From positions 1 to 13,870 of the forward strand of contig JAEYPI010000127.1 in assembly GCA_023410885.1 (NCBI GenBank): 13,870 bases of DNA. Reading direction: 5' to 3'. The notes under the pieces were generated by a model. It was not told where the DNA came from. It saw only the letters and a program-made list of their open reading frames with translations, and did no database searches. The stretch is from Bacillota bacterium (lineage in GTDB: Bacteria > Bacillota > Clostridia > DSM-8532). Made by a program: the position numbers and the translations under genes. Positions within the stretch are counted from its first letter, which is position 1, and every line of letters begins with the position of its first letter. This document shows positions 5,354 to 12,968 of the stretch, in pieces.

Positions 5354-8300
5354 ATGGTTCATCCAATCAAATTGGGCAGAACAACACGAATGAGTTTTGC
5401 TCGCATTAATGAAGTCCTTGACATGCCCAACCTGATCGAGATTCAGAAGAATTCGTACAATCAGTTTCTTCAAGATGGCTTAAAAGACGTATTGAGGGAT
5501 GTTTCCCCTATTACGGACTACACAGGCAATCTCATCATGGAATTCATCGACTACACCCTAGAAACCGAGAACTCAAAGTATTCGGTGGAGGAGTGTAAGG
5601 AAAGGGATTCAACGTATTCTGCTCCTTTAAAGGTCAAGGTACGTCTAATCAATAAGGAGACCGGTGAGGTTAAGGAGCAGGAAATATTCATGGGAGATTT
5701 CCCTCTCATGACCGAGCACGGAACCTTTGTTATCAATGGGGCTGAACGTGTTATCGTCAGCCAATTGGTGCGTTCTCCTGGCGTTTACTATTCCAGGGAG
5801 AAGGACAAGAGCGGTAACAACCTTTATTCTAATACTGTTATCCCCTATCGAGGTGCTTGGCTTGAATATGAAACCGATTCGGCCGAGGTCATCTATGTTC
5901 GTATCGATAGAACGCGAAAGCTCCCCATCACCCAGTTCCTTCGCTCATTGGGCTTAGGTACTGATGCGGAGATTATTAGTCTGCTTGGAGAAGAACCCAA
6001 GCTTCAGGCTACCATTTCCAAGGATGGGACTAAGAGCAGGGAAGAAGGCCTCTTTGAGGTCTATAAGCGTCTTCGTCCGGGCGAGCCTCCTACCGAGGAA
6101 AGTGCAAGTACCTTGATCAATAATTTGTTTTTTGACCCCAAGCGCTATGACCTTTCAAGTGTAGGCCGCTATAAGTTTAACAAGAAGCTTTCTCTTGCCA
6201 ATCGCATTCGCAACCAGATTGCGGCTGAGGATATCAAGGATGCCACAACCGGAAAGCTGCTTGTTAAAGCAGGCTCCGAAATCAATGAAGCGTTGGCATG
6301 GAAGATCCAGAACTCTGGAACCAATGTCGCCTATGTTGAGGTGGAAGGTAAATCCGTCAAAATAGTCGGTAACCTGACTGTCGACATCACGGGTTATATT
6401 CCGTTTGAGCCTTCCAAGGCCGGCATTAATGAAAAGGTACGTTATGATGTACTTAAAGCTCTCTTAGAAGAGCATAAGGGTGCCAAGGAAGCCGACCTCA
6501 TCGCGGTTCTCAAAGAAAATCGTGATAACCTTGTGCCAAAGAACATTACAAAGGAAGATATTATCGCTTCCATCTGTTATATTTTGAATTTGGATCATGG
6601 TATTGGCCATACCGACGACATCGACCATCTTGGTAACAGACGTCTGCGTTCTGTTGGCGAACTTCTCCAAAATCAGTTCCGTATCGGTCTTGCCCGTATG
6701 GAGCGCGTGGTTCGCGAAAGAATGACGATTCAGGACATTGATGCGGCAACCCCGCAGGCCCTTATCAACATCCGTCCTGTAGCTGCAGCCATTAAAGAAT
6801 TCTTTGGCTCCAGCCAGCTGTCCCAATTCATGGATCAGACCAATCCGTTGGCTGAACTAACCCATAAGCGCCGTCTAAGCGCTCTGGGCCCAGGTGGTCT
6901 ATCCCGTGACCGTGCGAGCTTTGAAGTTCGAGACGTTCACCATTCTCATTATGGCCGTATGTGTCCTATTGAGACTCCTGAAGGTCCTAACATTGGTTTG
7001 ATCGGTTCCTTAAGTACCTTTGCCCGTATTAATGACTATGGGTTTATTGAGGCACCCTACCGGAAGGTGGACAAAGAAAAGGGCATTGTTACCGATCACG
7101 TTGACTACATGACGGCTGATGTTGAAGATCTTTATATTGTAGCCGAAGCCAACGAGCCTCTTGACGAACAGGGTCGCTTTGTTCACAAGCGTGTTGGTTG
7201 CCGTTTCCTGGATAAAATACTTGAAGTAGACAGGGAACACGTGGATTACATGGATGTTTCGCCTAAACAGCTTGTTTCTGTGGCGACGGCCATGATTCCA
7301 TTCCTTGAAAATGATGACGCTAACCGTGCGCTCATGGGATCTAACATGCAGCGTCAGGCCGTTCCTCTCATCAAGCCTCAGGCTCCCATTATCGGTACCG
7401 GTATTGAGTATCGGGCGGCCAAGGACTCCGGTGTCTGTCTCGTTGCAAAGAATGCTGGTGTGGTTGAGAAAGTAACCGCAAGCGAGATTGTCATTCGTAC
7501 TGCAAAAGGCCAGAAGAATCAGTATAAGCTATTGAAATATAAGCGCTCCAATCAGGGTACCTGTATCAACCAAAGGCCCCTTGTTAGAAAGGGTGAACAG
7601 GTTGAAGTAGGCGACATTCTTGCCGACGGTCCTTCCACCGACAATGGCGAAATCGCATTGGGCAAGAATGTTCTCATCGGGTTTATGACATGGGAAGGCT
7701 ATAACTACGAGGATGCTATTCTGATTTCAGAAGAGCTTGTTCGTGATGATGTGTACACCTCCATTCACATTGAGGAGTACGAATCTGAATCCCGTGATAC
7801 CAAGCTCGGGCCTGAAGAAATTACCCGTGATATTCCTAACGTAGGCGAGGATTCCTTAAAGGATCTCGACGAACGTGGTATTATACGTATCGGTGCTGAG
7901 GTACGCTCCGGCGATATCCTGGTGGGTAAGGTTACCCCCAAGGGCGAGACCGAGCTCACCGCAGAAGAACGCCTCCTTCGTGCCATCTTCGGCGAGAAGG
8001 CCCGCGAAGTCCGTGACACTTCCTTAAGAGTGCCCCACGGTGAATCCGGTATTATTGTGGACGTCAAGGTGTTCACCCGTGAAAACGGTGATGAGCTGCC
8101 CCCAGGTGTTAACCAATTGGTTCGTGTTTATATCGCTCAAAAGAGAAAGATCTCTGTGGGTGATAAAATGGCCGGACGCCATGGTAATAAAGGTGCTATT
8201 TCAAGAATTCTCCCAGTAGAGGACATGCCCTTCCTACCGGATGGTACTCCTTTGCAGATTGTGCTCAATCCTCTGGGTGTTCCTTCCCGTATGAACATCG

Positions 8301-9097
8301 GGCAGGTTCTGGAGGTTCATTTGGGCTATGCGGCCAAGGCCCTGGGATGGAAGATCGCAACCCCTGTTTTTGACGGAGCCAATGAAAATGATATATTTGA
8401 GACTCTTAAGCTGGCCGGGCTTCCAGAGGATGGAAAAACCGTTCTCTATGACGGACGTACCGGTGATCCTTTTGACAGCCGTGTTACGGTAGGTTATATG
8501 TACTACCTGAAGCTGGCTCACTTGGTTGATGATAAGATTCATGCCCGTTCCACAGGCCCTTACTCACTGGTAACCCAGCAGCCCTTGGGCGGTAAGGCTC
8601 AGTTTGGCGGTCAGCGTTTCGGTGAAATGGAAGTGTGGGCACTGGCAGCTTATGGCGCCGCCTATTCGCTCCAGGAAGTCTTAACCGTTAAGTCTGACGA
8701 CGTAGTGGGTCGTGTCAAGACCTATGAAGCCATCGTTAAGGGCGAGAATGTTCCTGAACCGGGTATCCCGGAATCCTTCAAGGTTCTTATGAAGGAGCTT
8801 CAGAGCCTTGCTTTGGATGTGAAGGTCTTCAGCGACCAGCGTGAAGAGATCGAGATCAAGGAATCCATTTTTGACGACCTGGAAGAGCTCGATGTCAACA
8901 TGGAGGGAAGAGAGGATGAAACCTTATCCTATCTTGACCTGGATGATGAAGAAGGTCGTGATGTAATCGACGAAGAGTTTGGTATAGACACCCTTGATGT
9001 CGGCGAGATCACTGACGGCGACGAACTCAACGAGGATATTGTCGGCGATTTGTTCGGCATCGATGATGATATGGTCGATGACGACGATGAAATATAG
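5354..9097 (+). CDS. rpoB: DNA-directed RNA polymerase subunit beta
   Basis: This is the complete beta subunit of RNA polymerase, 1247 residues; it forms one side of the active-site cleft and contains the rifampicin pocket. The protrusion/lobe region includes GAERVIVSQLVRSPGVYY (near 128-145). The main rifampicin-resistance cluster runs from about 486 to 511 (SSQLSQFMDQTNPL, then LTHKRRLSALGPGGL). Its key positions H504 and S509 are wild type, so target-based resistance is not indicated there. Active-site elements are GYNYEDA (782-788; E786, D787) and GDKMAGRHGNKG (936-947; K938, K946). The C-terminal clamp block GGQRFGEMEVWAL is near 1085. The last 70 or so residues form a strongly acidic tail ending in IDDDMVDDDDEI. 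The start is fixed by GAGGTGAT (5342-5349), fully complementary to the 16S 3' end. CGT, GGT and other highly-expressed-type codons are common. It is co-transcribed with rpoC. Confidence 0.98.
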   Translation: MVHPIKLGRTTRMSFARINEVLDMPNLIEIQKNSYNQFLQDGLKDVLRDVSPITDYTGNLIMEFIDYTLETENSKYSVEECKERDSTYSAPLKVKVRLINKETGEVKEQEIFMGDFPLMTEHGTFVINGAERVIVSQLVRSPGVYYSREKDKSGNNLYSNTVIPYRGAWLEYETDSAEVIYVRIDRTRKLPITQFLRSLGLGTDAEIISLLGEEPKLQATISKDGTKSREEGLFEVYKRLRPGEPPTEESASTLINNLFFDPKRYDLSSVGRYKFNKKLSLANRIRNQIAAEDIKDATTGKLLVKAGSEINEALAWKIQNSGTNVAYVEVEGKSVKIVGNLTVDITGYIPFEPSKAGINEKVRYDVLKALLEEHKGAKEADLIAVLKENRDNLVPKNITKEDIIASICYILNLDHGIGHTDDIDHLGNRRLRSVGELLQNQFRIGLARMERVVRERMTIQDIDAATPQALINIRPVAAAIKEFFGSSQLSQFMDQTNPLAELTHKRRLSALGPGGLSRDRASFEVRDVHHSHYGRMCPIETPEGPNIGLIGSLSTFARINDYGFIEAPYRKVDKEKGIVTDHVDYMTADVEDLYIVAEANEPLDEQGRFVHKRVGCRFLDKILEVDREHVDYMDVSPKQLVSVATAMIPFLENDDANRALMGSNMQRQAVPLIKPQAPIIGTGIEYRAAKDSGVCLVAKNAGVVEKVTASEIVIRTAKGQKNQYKLLKYKRSNQGTCINQRPLVRKGEQVEVGDILADGPSTDNGEIALGKNVLIGFMTWEGYNYEDAILISEELVRDDVYTSIHIEEYESESRDTKLGPEEITRDIPNVGEDSLKDLDERGIIRIGAEVRSGDILVGKVTPKGETELTAEERLLRAIFGEKAREVRDTSLRVPHGESGIIVDVKVFTRENGDELPPGVNQLVRVYIAQKRKISVGDKMAGRHGNKGAISRILPVEDMPFLPDGTPLQIVLNPLGVPSRMNIGQVLEVHLGYAAKALGWKIATPVFDGANENDIFETLKLAGLPEDGKTVLYDGRTGDPFDSRVTVGYMYYLKLAHLVDDKIHARSTGPYSLVTQQPLGGKAQFGGQRFGEMEVWALAAYGAAYSLQEVLTVKSDDVVGRVKTYEAIVKGENVPEPGIPESFKVLMKELQSLALDVKVFSDQREEIEIKESIFDDLEELDVNMEGREDETLSYLDLDDEEGRDVIDEEFGIDTLDVGEITDGDELNEDIVGDLFGIDDDMVDDDDEI

Positions 9098-9105
9098 GAG
9101 GGTGA
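9096..9105 (+). promoter_or_regulatory. Ribosome binding site of rpoC overlapping rpoB stop
   Basis: AGGAGGGTGA begins inside the rpoB TAG stop codon (9095-9097) and lies 6 bases before the rpoC ATG. This overlap favours coupled translation and balanced amounts of the two large subunits. Confidence 0.85.
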
Positions 9106-9111
9106 CAAAGC

Positions 9112-12100
9112 ATGTTTGAATTGAATAATTTCGATGCCATACAGATTGGTCTAGCCTCCCCTGAGAAAATTCGAGAATGGTCAAGGGGAGAGGTAAAAAA
9201 GCCTGAGACCATCAACTATAGAACTTTAAAGCCTGAGCGGGACGGATTGTTCTGCGAGAGGATTTTCGGTCCTACAAGGGATTGGGAATGCCATTGCGGA
9301 AAGTATAAGCGTGTTCGTTACAAGGGTATTATCTGCGACCGCTGCGGCGTCGAGGTAACACGCTCAAAGGTACGTCGTGAACGTATGGGCCATATTGAGC
9401 TGGCGGCACCCGTTTCACACATTTGGTATTTCAAGGGTATTCCCAGCCGAATGGGGCTCCTTTTGGATATGTCCCCCAGAGCTTTGGAAAAGGTTCTTTA
9501 CTTTGCCTCCTATGTGGTCATTGATCCAGGAAGCACACCCCTTTCTCAGAAGCAGGTTTTAAATGAGAAAGAGTTCCGTGAGAGTATTGATAAATTCGGC
9601 AATAACTTCAGAGCCGGTATGGGTGCGGAGGCTGTAAAAGAGCTTCTCAGCAACATGGATCTCGAGAAGCTTGCCAAGGAGCTGCGAGACGAGGTAGAGA
9701 ATGCTAATGGCCAGAAGAAGATCCGCGCCATCAAGCGTCTGGAAATCATAGAAGCCTTCCGTGGTTCCGGAAACCTGCCGGAATGGATGGTTCTTGATGT
9801 TATACCGGTCATTCCTCCCGAGCTTCGTCCTATGGTTCAGCTCGATGGTGGACGTTTTGCCACCTCTGACTTAAATGATCTGTATAGAAGAGTCATCAAT
9901 AGAAATAATCGTTTGAAGAGACTTTTGGATCTCGGTGCCCCTGAAATTATCGTTAGAAATGAAAAGCGCATGCTTCAGGAAGCCGTTGATGCACTTATTG
10001 ATAATGGCCGTCGCGGACGTCCTGTTACAGGGCCGGGTAACCGTCCTCTAAAGTCTCTCTCAGACATGCTCAAGGGTAAGCAGGGGCGCTTCCGTCAGAA
10101 CCTTTTGGGTAAGCGTGTTGACTACTCCGGCCGTTCCGTTATCGTGGTAGGCCCTGAGCTTAAAATCTTCCAGTGCGGCCTTCCTAAGGAAATGGCCCTG
10201 GAGCTTTTCAAGCCCTTCGTTATGAAGAAGCTTGTAGAAAGAGGGCTTGCTCATAATATCAAGAGCGCAAAGCGTATGGTTGAGCGTGTTAAGGCAGAGG
10301 TTTGGGACGTTCTTGAAGATGTTATCAAGGAGCATCCCGTGCTTCTGAACCGTGCACCTACCCTTCACCGTTTAGGAATTCAGGCCTTTGAACCCGTCTT
10401 GGTTGAGGGTCGTGCCATTAAGCTGCATCCTCTGGTCTGTACTGCTTATAATGCGGACTTCGACGGTGACCAGATGGCTGTGCACGTTCCCCTTTCAGCA
10501 GAGGCTCAAGCTGAGGCGCGCATTCTGATGCTTTCAGCCAATAACCTTTTAAAACCCCAGGATGGTAAGCCTGTAACCGTTCCTACTCAGGACATGGTGT
10601 TGGGTAGTTACTTCCTAACCATTGAAAAAGAAGCCGAAAGAGATGAAAACGGCAATATAATCAATGGTGTTCTGGGTGAGGGCAAAACTTTTGCCAGCAC
10701 TGAAGAGGCCATTATGGCTTATGAAAATAAGGTTGTAAGCCTGCATTCCCGTATTAAGGTCAGGGTTAGCAAGGTATTTGATGGTGTGGAGCAATCCAAG
10801 ATTATCTCGACCACAGTGGGAAAGATTATTTTTAACTCTGCCATTCCTCAGAACCTAGGCTATGTTGACAGAACCAATCCTGAGACCATGTTCAACTACG
10901 AAATTGACTTCCTGGTAGGCAAAAAAGAGTTGGGTAAGATCATCGACCGCAGCATTCGTATTAACGGCACCAACAAGACGGCCATTGTCCTTGACAATGT
11001 CAAGTCGTTGGGCTTTAAGTACTCAACTAAGGGTGCTATCACTATTGGTATTACCGATATGACCATTCCTGAGGTTAAGCAGAGATATCTGGAAGAAACC
11101 GACAGAAAGGTCGATGAGATCGAAAAGCACTATAGAAATGGTCTTTATAATAAAGAAGAGCGTAAGAGCGCCATCATCACAGCATGGAATAAAACGACAG
11201 AGGATATCAAGAATGCTTTGATCAGCTCCTTGGATCGCTTTAATCCTGTTTATATGATGTCCCAGTCCGGTGCCCGTGGTAACATCAACCAGATCAGACA
11301 GTTGGCTGGTATGCGTGGTCTTATGGCCGATACCTCAGGTGAAACCCTTGAAATTCCGATTCGTTCTAACTTCCGTGAAGGTCTTAATGTTTTGGAATAC
11401 TTCATCTCCACCCACGGTGCGAGAAAGGGTCTTGCCGATACAGCGCTTCGTACCGCCGACTCCGGTTACTTGACCCGCCGTCTTGTAGACGTTTCCCAGG
11501 ATGTAATTATCCGTGAGGATGACTGTGGGACTACTGATGGTATTGAAATTCAACCCATCGTCATCAGCGGAAAGACCATTGAAGGTCTGGCGGAGCGCCT
11601 AACCGGCCGTTTTGCCCCTGAAGATATTATTGATAAGCAAACCGGTGAAGTGATTGTAGCGGCCAATGAGCTCATCACCGAGCCCCTTGCTGAGAGGGTT
11701 GAAAAGTCCGGCTACAACAAGATGAAGATTCGTTCCGTACTCACCTGCCGCTCTCGTGTAGGCGTTTGCGCCAAGTGCTACGGTGTTAACCTTGCCAATG
11801 GCGAGGAATGTAATGTGGGTGAAGCTGTTGGCTTTATTGCCGCTCAGTCCATCGGTGAACCCGGTACCCAGCTCACCATGCGTACCTTCCACACCGGTGG
11901 TGTTGCGGGTGATGACATTACTCAGGGTCTTCCTCGTGTTGAGGAGCTTTTTGAAGCCCGTAAGCCCAAGGGTCTTGCCATTGTCTCTGAATTGGCAGGA
12001 ACCGTACGCATTAAGGACACCAAGAAGAAGCGTGAAATTGAAATTACAAACAACGAAACCGGAGAAGCTAAAACATACCTCATTCCATACGGGTCCTCTA

Positions 12101-12648
12101 TCAAGGTGGCCGATGGCGAAGTAATTGAGGCAGGCGACGAGCTTACCGAAGGTTCCGTCAATCCTCACGATATCCTCAAAATTAAGGGTATCCAGGCTGT
12201 ACAACGGTATCTGCTCCAGGAAGTTCAAAAGGTTTACAGACTTCAGGGTGTTGATATCAACGACAAGCATATTGAGGTTATTGTCCGTCAAATGCTCAGA
12301 AAGGTCAAAATTGATGAGTATGGCGATACCGATATGCTTCCCGGAAGCCTTGTGGATATGTTTGAGTTTGAAGAGAAGAATACTGCAGCAGAGGAACAGA
12401 GCTTGAGACCTGCAACCGGTAAGCGCTCACTTCTGGGTATTACCAAGGCGTCTCTCGCTACCGAATCCTTCCTATCGGCGGCCTCCTTCCAGGAAACCAC
12501 CAGGGTTCTTACCGAAGCTGCTATCAAGGGCAAGATCGACCCGCTGATTGGTCTTAAGGAGAATATCATTATTGGTAAGCTCATTCCGGCCGGAACGGGT
12601 ATGTCTAAGTACCGTGATATTGATTTGGATATCAATGAGAGCAAATAG
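9112..12648 (+). CDS. rpoC: DNA-directed RNA polymerase subunit beta'
   Basis: This is the complete beta' subunit, 1178 residues, close to the Bacillota norm and without large insertions. The N-terminal zinc ribbon has C60, C62, C75 and C78 (CHCG and CDRCG). The double-psi barrel carries the catalytic magnesium motif NADFDGDQ (447-454) with D449, D451 and D453. The bridge-helix region, STHGARKGLADTALRTADSG, is at about 763-783. The second zinc site uses C805, C879, C886 and C889. The trigger loop starts near M923 with MRTFHTGGVAG. The protein assembles with alpha, beta and omega to form core RNA polymerase and binds sigma through its coiled coil (about residues 255-310). The gene starts 14 bases after the rpoB stop. 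Transcription ends at the three tandem terminators that begin 36 bases after its stop. Ribosomal protein and elongation factor genes, which often follow rpoC in this phylum, are absent here. Confidence 0.98.
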   Translation: MFELNNFDAIQIGLASPEKIREWSRGEVKKPETINYRTLKPERDGLFCERIFGPTRDWECHCGKYKRVRYKGIICDRCGVEVTRSKVRRERMGHIELAAPVSHIWYFKGIPSRMGLLLDMSPRALEKVLYFASYVVIDPGSTPLSQKQVLNEKEFRESIDKFGNNFRAGMGAEAVKELLSNMDLEKLAKELRDEVENANGQKKIRAIKRLEIIEAFRGSGNLPEWMVLDVIPVIPPELRPMVQLDGGRFATSDLNDLYRRVINRNNRLKRLLDLGAPEIIVRNEKRMLQEAVDALIDNGRRGRPVTGPGNRPLKSLSDMLKGKQGRFRQNLLGKRVDYSGRSVIVVGPELKIFQCGLPKEMALELFKPFVMKKLVERGLAHNIKSAKRMVERVKAEVWDVLEDVIKEHPVLLNRAPTLHRLGIQAFEPVLVEGRAIKLHPLVCTAYNADFDGDQMAVHVPLSAEAQAEARILMLSANNLLKPQDGKPVTVPTQDMVLGSYFLTIEKEAERDENGNIINGVLGEGKTFASTEEAIMAYENKVVSLHSRIKVRVSKVFDGVEQSKIISTTVGKIIFNSAIPQNLGYVDRTNPETMFNYEIDFLVGKKELGKIIDRSIRINGTNKTAIVLDNVKSLGFKYSTKGAITIGITDMTIPEVKQRYLEETDRKVDEIEKHYRNGLYNKEERKSAIITAWNKTTEDIKNALISSLDRFNPVYMMSQSGARGNINQIRQLAGMRGLMADTSGETLEIPIRSNFREGLNVLEYFISTHGARKGLADTALRTADSGYLTRRLVDVSQDVIIREDDCGTTDGIEIQPIVISGKTIEGLAERLTGRFAPEDIIDKQTGEVIVAANELITEPLAERVEKSGYNKMKIRSVLTCRSRVGVCAKCYGVNLANGEECNVGEAVGFIAAQSIGEPGTQLTMRTFHTGGVAGDDITQGLPRVEELFEARKPKGLAIVSELAGTVRIKDTKKKREIEITNNETGEAKTYLIPYGSSIKVADGEVIEAGDELTEGSVNPHDILKIKGIQAVQRYLLQEVQKVYRLQGVDINDKHIEVIVRQMLRKVKIDEYGDTDMLPGSLVDMFEFEEKNTAAEEQSLRPATGKRSLLGITKASLATESFLSAASFQETTRVLTEAAIKGKIDPLIGLKENIIIGKLIPAGTGMSKYRDIDLDINESK

Positions 12649-12691
12649 GGCAATTTTATAACCTTTAATGATCAAGAATATAAAGACTTGT

Positions 12692-12721
12692 GGTGCATTC
12701 CGGTGGGAATGCACCTTTTTT
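12692..12721 (+). terminator. Intrinsic terminator 1 of rpoBC
   Basis: GGTGCATTCC (12692-12701), loop GGTG, GGAATGCACC (12706-12715), then six T's (12716-12721). A perfect 10-bp stem with a T-run is a textbook rho-independent terminator. It works only in the + direction, since no T-run follows on the other strand. Confidence 0.95.
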
Positions 12722-12738
12722 AACGAGTCGAGGCTTGT

Positions 12739-12768
12739 GGTGCATTCCGGTGGGAATGCACCTTTTTT
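12739..12768 (+). terminator. Intrinsic terminator 2 of rpoBC
   Basis: The hairpin is identical to copy 1: arms at 12739-12748 and 12753-12762, loop GGTG, T-run 12763-12768. Confidence 0.95.
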
Positions 12769-12785
12769 AACGGGTCGAGACTTGT

Positions 12786-12815
12786 GGTGCATTCCAGTGG
12801 GAATGCACCTTTTTT
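12786..12815 (+). terminator. Intrinsic terminator 3 of rpoBC
   Basis: The stem is the same (12786-12795 and 12800-12809) with loop AGTG instead of GGTG, and the T-run is 12810-12815. It is the last copy before the downstream gene. Confidence 0.95.
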
Positions 12816-12819
12816 AGTT

Positions 12820-12830
12820 ACGTGGCACGT
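12820..12830. repeat. Short palindrome ACGTGgCACGT
   Basis: Two 5-base arms flank one G, immediately after the third terminator and 22 bases before the -35 of the permease promoter. It could be an operator half-site pair, but it is short enough to be chance. Confidence 0.25.
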
Positions 12831-12851
12831 CCATGAAATAAGCAAATGTTG

Positions 12852-12880
12852 GTGACAAAGGGAACGATTGATGGTATATT
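12852..12880 (+). promoter_or_regulatory. Promoter of the ABC permease gene
   Basis: GTGACA (12852-12857) and TATATT (12875-12880) lie exactly 17 bases apart; each matches 5 of 6 consensus bases. Transcription would start near 12887 and give a leader of about 80 bases. It lies just after the triple terminator, so the permease has its own expression signal separate from rpoBC. Confidence 0.6.
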
Positions 12881-12968
12881 TGAATTTATAGAAGAATGGA
12901 AGAATGATGCAAAAACCATATCAAGCAGTATCATGGCGGCTCACAACACCGCTGGGAAGAGGTAGCGT

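Larger units (their letters stand above)
12685..12815 (+). repeat. Three-copy tandem repeat, 47-bp period, of terminators
   Basis: Three units start at 12685, 12732 and 12779, each consisting of G(A/G)CTTGT, a hairpin, six T's and, in the first two, AACG(A/G)GTCGA. Hairpin start positions 12692, 12739 and 12786 give exactly 47 bp between copies. Units 1 and 2 differ only at the second base and in the A/G of the linker. Unit 3 has one loop change (G to A at 12796) and departs from the others after its T-run. All three stems are unchanged. The high identity suggests recent duplication or conversion. The rest of the 320-base gap after rpoC holds only the promoter at 12852-12880. Confidence 0.95.

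Noticed and set aside
6809..6890. Checked the rifampicin-resistance cluster of RpoB for natural resistance substitutions.
   Set aside because: The usual key positions (Gln, Asp, His and Ser of the cluster) carry the sensitive-type residues.
11599..12291. 230-codon minus-strand frame inside rpoC.
   Set aside because: It is antisense to the conserved C-terminal half of rpoC and is explained by the codon bias of that gene. No start signal or recognisable domain.
12472..12792. 106-codon minus-strand frame crossing the end of rpoC and the tandem repeats.
   Set aside because: It is a shadow of rpoC plus the palindromic terminators; the 47-bp period is not a multiple of three, and no ribosome binding site supports it.
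12685..12815. Three regularly spaced repeats considered as a CRISPR array.
   Set aside because: The 47-bp period is filled by the repeat itself with near-identical linkers, so there are no unique spacers. Each unit is a complete terminator hairpin with a T-run.
12846..12965. 39-codon reading frame starting ATG TTG GTG and ending in HNTAGKR, whose stop lies next to the permease ribosome binding site.
   Set aside because: It has no Shine-Dalgarno site, and its first codons overlap the -35 box of the promoter at 12852-12880, so the start codon would precede the transcript. It could be the tail of a decayed gene, but I see no recognisable domain.
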